From the NCBI RefSeq assembly GCF_021347895.1, contig NC_067123.1, forward strand, positions 41,127,527-41,191,526: a DNA stretch of 64,000 bases, given 5' to 3'. Both the position numbers and the translations under genes were made by a program. The notes below the pieces were generated by a model. The model saw nothing but the letters and a program-made list of their open reading frames with translations. It did not search any database and was not told the origin of the DNA. Origin of the DNA: Acanthochromis polyacanthus (lineage: Eukaryota > Chordata > Actinopteri > Pomacentridae). Positions 47,927 to 61,401 of this stretch are shown here, one piece after another. Within the stretch, counting starts at the first letter, position 1; every line of letters starts with the position of its first letter.

Positions 47927-48862
47927 TACACTGTCTGGCTAAAAAAAAAGTCTCCACCTGGATTTAACAGAGCAAAGATCCTCCATTGATAATTACTGCA
48001 GTGATGATGACAACTTCTTGAACCCTAGCTGATGCAGGGAGGAGCTTCTCATGTTGGAAAACATATCCTTTGGTCATGGAAAGGATGTTAATTATTGGCC
48101 TTCATAAAGCAAAGAGAACATCTAAGGAGATGAAACGATTAAAATCAAGATAAGAACCGTCCAACGCATCATTAAAACCTGAAAGATAGTGGAGAACCAT
48201 CATCTTCAGGAACAAACTCTTAAATGATCGTAGGAGATCAACAGTAGAACCCACGGCTGTTTAATAGGGAAAGGAAGAACATTTCTACATGAAGGGAACT
48301 CAAAGGATTGGAACTAAACAGCTGTAGCTCTAAGAAAACCACCGATCAGCGAGGATGATGAGAAAAATAAGGCTTCAATTTGCTGTGGAGGATAAAGATT
48401 GGACTCTGGATCCATGGAAGAAGGTCATGAGGTCTGATGAGTCCAGATTTACCCTGTTCCAGAGGGATGGGGGCAGAAGTTTAGGGTTGGTTTTGGCCCC
48501 AACTTTGAGCTGGTTCTGACTTTTTTAGGACTGGTTTCTGACTGGATTCTAATAGGTTCTAAATGTTTTAGTTTGTATTTGGTTTAGGTTTGATTTTGGT
48601 CTTGGTTTAAGACTTTTTGAGGACTGGTTCCAGACTGTCTTCGGCAGGTCTTAGACTTTTTTAACCCCAAGAACACCAAAGCTACCATCAAGCATGGTGG
48701 TGGCAGCATCATGCTCTGTGGAACTGGAGCTTTTCACAAAGTAAATGGAATAATGAAGGAGGAGGATCACCTCCACGTTCTTCAGGAGAACCTAAACCCA
48801 TCAGCAGAAGGTTGGACACAGTTGGATGTTTCAACCAGACAATGAGCCCAAACACACATCAA
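47927..48862 (+). pseudogene. Decayed Tc1-like transposase with internal insertion
   Basis: It begins with a terminal-repeat-like tacactgtctggct followed by aaaaaaaaagtct, typical of some fish Tc1 elements. Degenerate transposase signatures follow in order: SDESRFTLFQRDG (about 48,436-48,474; first catalytic Asp region), KHGGGSIM (about 48,688-48,714), and a FQPDNEPKHTSK-like stretch (about 48,828-48,862; second Asp region) in another frame. The frame is broken many times. About 180 bp of T/G-rich ggtttagg/actggttct sequence (48,484-48,664) separates the first two signatures. The third acidic residue and the right inverted repeat are missing. Non-functional. Confidence 0.8.
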
Positions 48863-50565
48863 AACACACAACATATCTGTTTGGTTCAGAATAGAAACAT
48901 AAAATTAAGATTGACCGAGATCCTTGCTTGTGTTGGATCTACTCAGATAGTAGTAGTTAGAATAATGATACTCAACAGTAATGAAGGTCATCCAAGTCTT
49001 TTTTCTCCACAAGATATTAACAGGAGCTGGAGTTTGTGGCTTCCAGCTGATTAGAATTATTTCCTCAGTGGTTATTACAGACCTTCAGACAGCAGTAGGA
49101 TCTACGTGTGCATCTCCAAAGAGAGGATTTTAACTTCATTAAAGTCTAATAAATGAGCACAGAGAGCAGATCAGTCCTAGCTGGGATCTGATGGCCGGTT
49201 ACACTGTTCAGGCCTACTCCTTTCTAGTTTATTGCTTCTTACTATTCTGGACTATTTCCTCTGAGTTTATTCAGAACCCACAGCATCAGAGTGTCTCCAG
49301 ACAAACAGAGCTGTTTGCATTTCTGCAGGGATCACTATCAGTAACTTCACCAACTGTAAATGATCCCTGACATGGACAGAACATCAGTCTGGATCTATCA
49401 ACAGCAGACACCATGTTCATCAGCTGCAGCTAAATATTCTGGGCTGCTTTTCTCAGATTCATTCTTGAGCTTTCAGTTTCAGAAAATCATAAATTTTCTG
49501 AAATATTGAAGTTGAGGTACTGCATCATGTTCAGTACTAGAATAAGCACTGTGTTTGAATATAAAGCATGTAGATATCTGTAGACCTGCTGACAACCACA
49601 CAGTTATCAGTAACTCAGATGTATTTTTATTTCATGAATATTTTCTTTCTTCCTCTGAGTTTTATAATGTTGGGTTGAATTACTTCAGATGGAAACTTAT
49701 TTCTGAACAGAGCTGAAGTTCTCAGTGATCTGAGGTTCAGTGATATTATAATGAAATGATGTCTCACAGACAGACATGCTGCTTTTTCTAAAACAGAAAC
49801 CTTCCTTTTAAAAACCACTTTAATTTGAAGGTAAAATCGAGTGTCTGACTGAGTTTACCAAAAGCAGGTTGTGGATAATTCTCTTTCCTGTCTGAGCCTG
49901 AAGTGTTTTTTCTCCTTTTGTCGTCGTAAAAACATTAGTTCTGTTCATAAATCTGCCAGCTGCTTTCTCATGTGGAACCAATGCGCCATGATTAAACTCC
50001 TCACACAACTTTTATCAGCGGCGTAATGACCGTCACCTCTGCACCTCCTCCTCTAATGGAAACACCGGCTTCAAAGGACAGATCGTCATGGTGGCTGCAG
50101 GTCGCAGGAAATCTGCAGCTGGCCGGCGGGAGTCACCACCTTCCACCGGCACAGGAACATATCTGAGAGCACAGATTTCTTTTCTTCTCTCTTTTCAAAC
50201 ATCAAAGCAGTGAAGCTAACTGGAAGCTCGACACACGAGTCTGAATTAGCGGCGATGTTCCCAGGTCAGCCTCCGTCCTAATTAGTTCATTACCTTCAGC
50301 AGCAGAGAGCGACGGTTCAGAGCAGGACACACTTTATCTGTCATGTCATTTGGAAAAGACCAAGAATGAAAATTGCTCTATTGTTCTATTTAATGCTTTT
50401 GTACAACGAGCTGAGAGCTGAGAGAGTTTTACAAGAAAATGACTTCTATTTCTGCTCCGTTTGGATGAAAACCATCAGTCCAAGAACCGGGAATCTGATC
50501 TAAAAGACGTCTGATCTATAGCGTTCATAGAAATATGTATTAGCGCACGAAACGTCCACAGAGAG
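48863..50565. other. 1.7 kb without a recognisable gene
   Basis: Single-copy-looking sequence; frames of at most 80 codons without domains. Confidence 0.5.
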
Positions 50566-51490
50566 ACACACAATTTCCACACAGACAGAGACACAAACAA
50601 ACCACAAAGAGATGCACAAAGAAGCACACATCAACCGCAATGGGATTCAAATAACAACAAAGAGACACAAGGAGACCACAAAAAGACACAAAACAAACAC
50701 AAAGACATCCAAAACTACTAAAAAGAGACACAAATCCACCACCAAGAGCCACAAAACAACAATAAAGAGACACAAAATGACCACAGAGATGCAAATAAGC
50801 ACAAAAAGACACAAAGTGAGCACCACAAACAAACACAAACAGACACCTAGGGTTAACACAGCTACAAAAACACAGAAAAGCACTGCCAAGAGCCACAAAA
50901 TGACCACCAAAACACACAAAAAGGATCATCAAGAGCCACAAAACAACACTAAAGAGATACAGGATGATAAGAAACAATAAACATAAATAGGCACAAAGGA
51001 AACAGAAAGAGACAAAAAAAAAACAGCAAAAACACACAAAATGACCACCAAGAGGCAGAAAGCAACAAAGACTCAGAACAACCATAAGAAGATGCAAAAC
51101 AATCACAAAGAGACACAAAATTAGCCCAGAGATGCAAACAACCACCAACACACAAAAACCCCTCACAAATAGGCACAAAGGAAGCACAAGGAGATGCAAG
51201 ACAACCATAAAATCACACAAAACAACCACCAACAGCCAAAACACAACATCAGAGCCGCAAAACAGCAACCAAGAGACACAAAACGACAATAAAAAAGATA
51301 CAAAATGACCACAAACAGATGAAAAACAACCAAAAAATGATGCAAAATGACCACAAACAGATGGAAAACAACCAAAAAATGATGCAAAATGACCACAAAC
51401 AGATGAAAAACAACCAAAAAATGATGCAAAATGACCACAAACAGATGGAAAACAACCAAAAAATGATGCAAAATGATGCAAAATGACCAC
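50566..51490. repeat. A-rich degenerate acacaaa/gaccacaaa array with 42-bp tandem core
   Basis: Irregular repeats of agacacaaa, aaccacaaa and gaccacaaa, a pattern known from fish genomes. At its right end a 42-bp unit beginning gaccacaaacagatg starts at 51,307, 51,349, 51,391 and 51,433, alternating between gatgaaaaac and gatggaaaac, which implies an 84-bp duplication step. The long minus-strand Phe/Cys/Val-rich frame (325 codons) is an artefact. Confidence 0.9.
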
Positions 51491-53917
<2,427 letters not shown>

Positions 53918-54318
53918 GTGGAGACTGTAGCTCCTGTTAGCAGTCTGCTAACTTTGAGGAGAAGTTGATTTATAATGTGAGTCTTTTTGTGTGTTAAATG
54001 TGTGTGTTTAGAGGCACCAGTTTGATCCAGTTAGTTCTGTTTATGTGAGTTCCTGTTCCTTGTGGTGGGCGTTGCTGCTGGGTTGAGGCTTGTTAAGGAG
54101 TTTAGTTGTTCTGCTTGTGTTTAGCTCGGTTACATACTCTGCTAGCCTTCATTTAGTTTATTTTGTTCTTTGATTTACCAGCATCCACCAGTCTGGTTTG
54201 GTTTGTTTGATCAATGTTCTGTTTTATGTTCTACTGAGCAATAAACTCCTTCACCTGAACCAGTAACACCTGGTGATCTTTGTTGCATCCACCTGATCCT
54301 AGAGGTTGGATCAGAAGA
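53918..54318 (+). repeat. Dispersed repeat family D, copy 1
   Basis: Shares with 59,873-60,243, in order: ctcctgttagcagtctgcta, gtttagaggcaccagttt, cttgtggtgggcgttgctgc, aaggagtttagttgttctg, caataaactc, cacctgaaccagtaacacct, tcctagaggttgga. It contains AATAAA near its 3' part, as a retroposed transcript or LINE/SINE 3' region would, but no source gene is recognised. Confidence 0.75.
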
Positions 54319-55582
54319 ACCTACTAGACCGACCATAGTGTGGAGGAGAAAAGTGTAATGATGAGAAGTCTTCTGAAAGTCAAGAAGGAATAGAGACATG
54401 TCATGAAAAGCTGCTGAGGCCCTCAGACTGGGACAGTTTCCTGAGTAGATGCTTAGACACACCTCATCTGGACCCCTGTGTTCACATCAGTGATGACTTG
54501 TTCAATGGAACAAGTGGAATCTAATGTAATCTAACCCTGAAATACACCAGTGGGTTTTTCAGAGGGTTACCTCAGACCTATAAATGATTTCATTGTACAA
54601 AAACAAGTGCCCAGTAGGTGGCAGTGTTGCTCTACATAAAGCAGTCAAACTCCTCAGTGGAACTCCAGACAGTTTAACAGCTTCTCCATTCATGGTTCTG
54701 TATTAATTTACCTTTCCTGACTCCTCTTCATCACTCAGAGGTTCTGCTGATAGAACCGACTGCTGTAGCTTCAGATTAAACTGACTTCTGTTCATCACCA
54801 CAGAGCTGCTCTATGACGTAGAATTAATGTAGAACTAAAGCCAGTGTTAAAGGCTTCTCTCCATGGAAACTGATGCTGCTCTGGAGGACTTCTTAAATCA
54901 GCTCGAATTCTTTTCCAGACCATAATCTCCCTGAGAGATTCAAACCTGTTGAGCTGCACATTCATAATAGAACTCCACAGCTGTATGTGTTGCCATGGAG
55001 ACCTACAAGCAATCAGGTGGTAAATACGTTTTACTGCTTGATGAGCTGACTGTTTTACTGCTGGTTGGACTGTTTATCACAGAATATTCAGTCTGCAACA
55101 GTAAGTTCATTTAGTGTTTTCCACGTGTTTATCGTTATGATCATTATGGGATGCTTAAAGTTTCAGAGCTCTAATGTGCAGCTGTAATGTTAGAAATGAG
55201 AGCAAAATAAACAGAATAACTCTTTCCTTTAACATTTTCTATCAGCTCTCCTTTGTTCGCTGGTATGAATAGTTTACGTTCCACTTTACTTCCTGTTCTA
55301 ACTGAAGCCGTCAGCACATGATTGGTCCATTAGATACCGATTATCTCTAGCTGATATCTGTTATCTTTAGGTTAGGTTTTGTTTGCAGCTGGCTGTGCTG
55401 ACACTTCTCTATAGACTTCCATTAACCTTCATCCAGATGTTCACATTTAGTGGTTTACATGATGGAACTTCTTCACTACATTTGATGTAAACAGATTTAA
55501 GCTCCACAACATGAGTAATTAAAGTCCATCCACAGACGGGTAATCCATGTCTGCTGGGTTTAAATATATCAGAACATCTACT
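54319..55582. other. 1.26 kb without a recognisable gene
   Basis: Single-copy-looking sequence. An X-box-like gttgccatggagac is at 54,989-55,002. Confidence 0.5.
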
Positions 55583-56154
55583 GCTTCATCCTAACCTTGC
55601 CAGCAAGTTGATTTCTCGCGATATTTGTGAGTTCACAAATCTCTCAAGAAACCATCTTGCTCCGCTCCCGCATTCACTGTTTGTACAGAGCCAAGTTGGC
55701 ACGGACCAATCACGCAGCAGTATTCGTGTGTGGGGCGGGATATCCGGGTGTGAAGACGACACCAAGCGCCAGTAGATCAAAACAAACACGGCAACGGAGG
55801 ACAACGATCGTGTAGATGCTGCTATTAAGTCAGTTTTAGCTGAATCTCCTATCGCTTCTTTGAAGGAAGAACAACGAGATGCACTTTGCGCATTTCTGGA
55901 CGGTAAAGATGTTTGTGCTTTTTTACCTACGGGTTTTGGTCAGAGTTTAATCTACCAATTGGCTCCGCTCGTTGTGAAGATCCCGCGATTGGCTAAAAAC
56001 AAACCTGTCAGAGGCGGGACATACTGTTGCATTGTCCAATCCGTGCCTCTTTCCTCCGAACGGATTTACATGGAGCGGTCCCAGATTGATATTGTGGAGT
56101 ACTATCAAGTACTACACAATTATTAATCTGGCTATTGCCAGGTTAGCTTCATCC
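55583..56154 (+). mobile_element. 554-bp element with 9-bp target duplication carrying a RecQ-like fragment
   Basis: The element occupies 55,592-56,145. It is flanked by the identical 9-mer gcttcatcc at 55,583-55,591 and 56,146-56,154. Its ends are inverted: TAACCT on the left, the exact complement AGGTTA on the right, with partial matching beyond. Each end can fold into a small perfect hairpin: cttgc-ca-gcaag (55,596-55,607) and ctggc-tatt-gccag (56,128-56,141). A further subterminal inverted repeat (agtact-atca-agtact) lies near 56,099-56,114. The left part has a CCAAT motif (55,706) and a GC box ggggcggg (55,732). A 9-bp duplication is typical of Mutator-like elements, but no transposase is present and the class is left open. 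A second copy of the left end is at 63,212-63,397. Confidence 0.75.
55776..56126 (+). pseudogene. RecQ-like DNA helicase, N-terminal fragment inside a mobile element
   Basis: The open frame runs from just after a stop at 55,773 and has no ATG. A plausible former start is the ACG at 55,794, inferred from the following Glu-Asp-Asn. It encodes a helicase Q-motif-like LKEEQRDAL and then a Walker A region LPTGFGQSLIYQLAPLV. RecQ-family helicases unwind DNA with ATP and need Lys in GK(S/T); here Lys is Gln, which would disable ATP binding. Only motifs 0 and I are present, about 40 residues of homology. After Val-Val-Lys the peptide no longer resembles a helicase and probably reads into former intron or element end. 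All other helicase motifs (DEAH box, arginine finger) are absent. It is non-functional cargo, or the remnant of a larger autonomous element's gene. Confidence 0.75.
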
Positions 56155-57726
56155 ATGTTCACCAAAGAGTCTTCAACCCTGGTAGGCCTTTGACTTTAAC
56201 CAGGTAACACGACAACTCGTCTTTACTGGAAGAGCAGCGAAAGTTAACACCAGCAGAGAAAACTGGGATTCATGGCGTCTATTTTTTCTTTTTAAAGGTC
56301 GATCAGAAGAACCCAATGTTGAGCAATGAATCAAAGAGGTCCTAACCAGCTGGCCAGATGTGGCTCCTTTATCACCATCTACTGCTAAGTGAACACCAAC
56401 CAAACCTTCTGCAAACACAGGGAGAACATACGGTACAAAGTGACCAGTATTAGCAGCTAAAAATGAGACTCATTTCCCTCCAAACATGCTACAGACGTGC
56501 TGTATGGCGGGTTGGACTGAACTGGGTTACATCTCTCCTCTCTATCAGCTTCTTTCCACTTCACTTGTTTTCATGCAGCAGCTCACTTGGAAAAATTCCC
56601 CTAAAAACAACAGTTTGTGCTCTCGAAGCCTCTTCAGTGGAAACCAGGCAGAAAACAGGAAAGAAATAACAACGAGGTCAACCTGATGAGTTCTCTGAGC
56701 TGCTGATGGAGCTTCAATGCAGTAAAACACAGAAAAACACCATGAAAAATGTTCCAGGTAAAAGTGATTCTTGTTCACCTGTTCCTGCCTCTCTTGGCGT
56801 TTAGCCGTTTTTCTCTTACTGTAACTTTCTTGTTGTTTTCTATCTGCTGGAACCTCGCTGTGTAATTTCCTGTCCAGTCAGCAGCAGGTGAAGCTGAGGA
56901 ACCTCTGAGGAGATAACAGAGATCAGATCAGGGCGGGTTTGAAGGCTTGTTGGTCGGTGGTGTTCCTGCTGCTGCACCTCATTAAAAACAACCTTAAAGG
57001 AAGGAACACCACGTCTCTGTGTGTTTATTCCTCTGGGTGTGAGTCCGTACGGTAATTCTGTCAGTAAAATCAAAGATGATTTGAATAAGCTGTGCCTTTA
57101 ACTGCCTCCTGCCTGCTCCCCAGTTTAAACCTCCTTCAAAGCGGCCGTTAGACGACGCTTTTCTCTCAACCCTCAAAGGAAACCGGCCTGGAGCTGTTGG
57201 CAGGAAAAGCTAGCAGAGGAGAAAACCTAAACCTTCTGGAGAACAGCGCTTGAAAATCTGCAGGTTTGGAGATATCATGAGAAAGAAGCGTGCTGGGGAA
57301 GATAAAGGAGGTTTTTTTTTAATCAAAAGATGGCATAAAGATCAAGGTGGAGTGTGGAGGAAGAAACAAGCAGCTGTTAGTGAGTTAAAAACACCGGTTT
57401 GAGATGTAGCAGCAGCTGATGGAGGCGGTGGAGCCCTGCAGTCTGACACCAAACTAAATCTAATGTACAAACACAGCAGGCTTTTCCATTCTGCTCTTAA
57501 TCCTCTAAAAGCTTCTTGAAGAGCGGCCAAGTTGGATGTTCTTCATTCTGCTCAGTGAGGATCTACACTGAAAAATATATGAAAGAAACTAACGCAACAG
57601 TTTGTGTTAAAGTTGAACCATGTGAGGGAATTAAAGATCATTCTGGATTATTTCTGCTGTTTTTCCATGAATCGGTAACGTTTGCGTTGTTTACGTCTGT
57701 AGAGATTCAGGAACACCAAACACCTC
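56155..57726. other. 1.6 kb without a recognisable gene
   Basis: Single-copy-looking sequence; no exon or RNA gene supported. Confidence 0.5.
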
Positions 57727-58353
57727 TACACCCTGTGCCAAATTATTAGGCAAGTAGGTTTTTTGGTCCAAAACAGTCTTAGAAATAAGTCAGGGCCTTC
57801 CCACTTTTAAACAGTCTTCTCCTACGCTAACGTTGTATTTGTCAGACATCATTTCAAATTATATTACATTTAAAGCAAGAAAATCTCCACATATGTGAAA
57901 AGTGCATGTGCCAAATTATTAGGCAAGTTTTAGCTTTCATCAAAATGGGACAAAAAAAGGGACTTAACGGCTACAGAAAAGAGCCAAATAGTTCAGTTGC
58001 TGTCAGAAAAACTTACTCCCAATAAAACTGCCAAGAAATTGGGAAGAGATACTAGGACCATCAAAAAGTATATCAAAAACAGTCAAGATGGCAGAAAAAA
58101 GCGAGTTGAAAAGAAAAGAAGAACCTTATCATCAAAGGATCTGAAAAGAATTAAGCGAGAAGCAGCCAGACGACCGCTGGCATCAAGTTCTACCATCTTT
58201 AAAAGCTGTGACTTACCTGAAGTTCCTATAAGTACCAGATGCCGCATCCTAAGAGAGTACGGAACAGTCAAGAAATCACCCAAACAGCCTCCACTCAACA
58301 AAAACCACAAAGAAAAGCAGTTGGAATGGGCAAAACAGCATCTGAAGACCAAC
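57727..58353 (+). pseudogene. Tc1/mariner-like element: left IR/DR and transposase N-terminus
   Basis: A 22-bp sequence (tgtgccaaattattaggcaagt minus its last two bases as typed here: tgtgccaaattattaggcaa) occurs twice in direct orientation, at 57,734 and 57,907. This matches the IR/DR arrangement of two transposase-binding sites in one terminal repeat. The transposase starts at ATG 57,945 (MGQKK), with a one-base frameshift in the A/G run near 57,957. The main frame then continues through the paired helix-turn-helix DNA-binding region (QLLSEKLTPNKTAKKLG, about 57,988-58,050) to KQHLKTNF at 58,353. There the reading abruptly enters the antisense of the catalytic domain. Only the DNA-binding half is present in this orientation. 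Non-functional as arranged. Confidence 0.85.
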
Positions 58354-58868
58354 TTCTGGGATGGTGCGTTGTCCTGCATCAGAATGAGAGCCTTTTTGAA
58401 AGAAGCAGGCTTCTTGTTGAACCATTGTTTGAACAGGGTGTTGCTTAGTAGCTCGCAGTATGTCTCAGAGTTGGTTTTTACCCCTTCTGGAACTCGAAAG
58501 GGACCCACAACTTCATCTTTAATAAGTCCTGCCCAACCATGACACCACCGCCACCTTGCTGCTGCTGTAAAAATCGTGGGGTTTCCTGTCCATTGGCCAC
58601 CCATCCTCTTGCCCAGCCATCAGGGCCAGCCAAGGTGACTCATCTCGTCTGTCCATAAAACATGCGTGAAGTTGGTCTTTAGATGTTGTTTTGCCCATTC
58701 CAACCGTTTTTCTTTGTGGTTTTTGTTGAGTGGAGGCTGTTTGGGTGATTTCTTGAGTGTTCCGTACTCTCTTAGGAAGCGGCATCTGGTACTTATAGGA
58801 ACTTCAGGTAAGTCACAGCTTTTAAAGATGGTAGAACTTGATGCCAGCGGTCGTCTGGCTGCTTCTCG
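58354..58868 (-). pseudogene. Tc1/mariner-like transposase, inverted internal fragment
   Basis: Read on the minus strand from 58,868, it gives KREAARRPLASSS, then KQHLKTNF, then VLWTDEMSHLGWP (first catalytic Asp, about 58,635), VMVWAGLIKDE (about 58,520-58,550) and MQDNAPSQ (second catalytic Asp, about 58,365) before ending at 58,354. A frameshift lies near 58,600. The third catalytic acidic residue and the C-terminus are missing. Its first 200 bp (58,664-58,868) repeat, inverted, the sequence at 58,154-58,353 with only about five differences by eye. The two parts therefore form a fold-back around a roughly 310-bp core. Confidence 0.85.
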
Positions 58869-59436
58869 CTTAAGATGAGATGAGATTAACTTTATTGATC
58901 CCTCAGTGGGGAACGTTCCTTGTGTGATGTGAGGGTTCGCTGGTGGTGTTGGACTCACTCTCTAAGTATAAAACGAAGGCAGACACAGAGATGGATAAGT
59001 TCGAGTCAACACGTTTACTTCTCTTCTTCACAACAACCTACTTCCTCGTTCCGTGTCACATGGCGCTCAACTGGCCAATCAGAAAATCAGAGAGTCAGGT
59101 AAATGCAGAAACAACTTAAGACAACTGATTCTGATGAACGTATGACTATAAAACACAAACAAGGATATATTAATAATAATAAATAAAACAGTGCACTTAT
59201 AACTAAGTAAAACATAAATTACTTAACAGAGAAATTAACAAACAGAAACTACTGTATCTTACACTTGTTACAGCAGCTCCAAACACCGGGGTATCAGGGC
59301 AGTAGAAGGATTCATTAAAACATCTCTATATGCAGTCTATCATTAAAAGCATGTTCCGCCCTCTGGTGGCCGTAGTTGGAACTGAACTTGTTCAGCTTCT
59401 GTCTGGATGTTTGGTGGAGAGGTGATTGAGTCCAAG
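58869..59436. other. No gene; small dispersed repeat tail at 58,872-58,920
   Basis: gagattaactttattgatcc followed by ctcagtgggga is a short dispersed fish repeat tail, related to motifs at 28,878 and 42,265. The rest, to the SINE remnant, is AT-rich single-copy-looking sequence. Confidence 0.5.
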
Positions 59437-59538
59437 GGGCTGCACAGTGGAGTAGTGGTTAGCACTTTAGTGACTTTTAGTGACTTTAGCACACTTAGTG
59501 AGGATAAAGCGGTGCATAGAGAATGGATGGATGGATGA
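59437..59538 (+). mobile_element. Internally deleted SINE
   Basis: The SINE head (gggctgcacagtggagtagtggttagcacttt) is joined, through a short agtgactttt duplication, to the SINE tail (cttagtgaggataaagcgg, then a short GGAT run). The B box, body and most of the L2-like segment are absent. Comparison with 10,042-10,424 shows about 280 bp missing. Confidence 0.85.
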
Positions 59539-59872
59539 TTGATTCCAGCTGGATGCAGACTGAGCTGCAGATCCCACCTGGTTCTCATGAGGAGTGATGA
59601 TCCTGGAGTTCCAAACCTGCTCCTCCACACCTCAGATTGGTCCACCACCACAGCTCCTCCTCCCAGAAGACCCCAGCAATCACCACACATGATTATATCT
59701 ACAACCAGAACTCTCAGTCTGGTTTGGTTTGATGACACCAGTTCTCCTGGTGCCTCCTTGTATTTGTTCATGTTCTGGTTTGGGTCGTAGGTTCTGTATC
59801 TACTGAGGGGTGACTATAGACATCTAAAGCTTCGGTTGGAGGCTGATAGTTCAATGAGGAGCCTCCAGTCTT
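59539..59872. other. No gene recognised
   Basis: May extend family D upstream (weak resemblance to the inverse of 16,800-17,000, such as cagattggtccaccacc). The 142-codon minus frame has no known domain. Confidence 0.4.
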
Positions 59873-60243
59873 AGTGGCTCCTGTTAGCAGTCTGCTAACT
59901 TCAGGGAGAAGCTATTTGTAGCTTCAGTCTTCATGTATTGTGTGTTAAATGTGTGTTTAGAGGCACCAGTTTAGTCCAGTCAGTTCTTTTTTTTATTAGT
60001 TCCCGTTCCTTGTGGTGGGCGTTGCTGCTGGGTTCTGGGTTGTTAAGGAGTTTAGTTGTTCTGTTTGTGTTTAGCTACGTTATATACTGTTAGCTGTCAT
60101 TTGGTTTTATTTTGTTCTTTGATTTAGCACCACCCACCAGCCTTGTTTTCTGTATTTGACCTTTTATGTCAAATTTTCTACTGAACAATAAACTCTTTCA
60201 CCTGAACCAGTAACACCTGATGATCCTAGAGGTTGGACCAGAA
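59873..60243 (+). repeat. Dispersed repeat family D, copy 2
   Basis: Follows 53,918-54,318 along its length with substitutions and a small deletion near 60,225. The same caataaactc near the 3' part is retained. Confidence 0.75.
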
Positions 60244-61246
60244 CACCAGAGGTCAAACACTGCAGAGAAAATTAGACAGAAGATGAGATTTTCAAGAACA
60301 CTACATCCAAAAAGATGAGGAATGAGTTCCTTAATAAACTGCAGGTGGATGTTTAATAGAAAAAGGTCTCCACTGACTGAGTTCTTGGTAAACCTACTGA
60401 GAACTTTAACTCGTTCCTGCAGCAGACATCAGACTCTGGGTGATGCTGCCCTCTGCTGGATTTAACTCTGAACTACATCGGGCTGCTCTCTGAGGCTCAG
60501 ACGGATCGGCATGTGGAGAATCTGGAGGCCTGAAGCCAAACAGTCACAGGAACTTTATGATCTGTTCAGAGGGGTTCATCATCGTCATCACGTCAACCAG
60601 AAGATCCTGGAGGAAGACCTGTAACTGTGAGAGCTCCTCTGCAGGACATGCACTCTTTTATAACATCAGGAAGGGACACCATCAGCTGTCCTGAACAAAG
60701 ACCAAATCAATTAAATATAATTAAGCAATTAATAAACTGTTTATTCATGTCGATTCACCCTGAAATGGATTTATATCAGATTCAAACTTCCAACCACTGG
60801 TTAGAAAATCTACATAGTAAATAAGAATAATGTATATAATTGTTTTATTTTCTTTTAACAGAGACATTTTTCTCTAATAAATCCTCAGATATTTTCATTC
60901 AAACACCTGCTGATGTTGGCTCAATGAACATTTAGTATTTTTTATCATCAGGAAGTGTTTAATCAATCTTTAATTTTTCATTTTAAATATCTACAACTTT
61001 ATCAGTGGATCTTTTATTTCATGAGTCACAGGGGGATTGTTTTCATCAGAGCATTTCACTAATATGATTTTCACTCTTTATCACATTTTAGCTCCTATGA
61101 CCAAATATTCCAACATTTCTATTAAATCTGCTGACTCTCTGTGAACACAGATAAACCTGCATGGACACACTGGATTAGAATTTCTGACATGAATCATTTA
61201 TTAGCTTTTAATTGTTTTTAGAAATTACTGCAGTAGGAATACTTTT
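60244..61246. other. 1 kb without a recognisable gene
   Basis: AT-rich single-copy-looking sequence; no supportable features. Confidence 0.5.
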
Positions 61247-61401
61247 GGCCCTGTGACAGACTGGTGACCTGTCCAGGGTGTCCCCTGCCTTCGCCTGAGT
61301 CAGCTGGGATAGACTCCAGCACCCCCACGACCCTAGTGAGGATAAAGCGGAGGATAGAGGATGGATGGATGGATGGATGGATGGATGGATGGAAGGAAGG
61401 A
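61247..61401 (+). mobile_element. SINE/L2-type 3' tail, 5'-truncated
   Basis: ggccctgtgacagactgg through gaggataaagcgg and then a GGAT/GGAA run. It matches the SINE 3' parts at 10,268-10,424 and 6,816-6,930 (inverted). The head is missing, as expected for incomplete reverse transcription. Confidence 0.88.
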
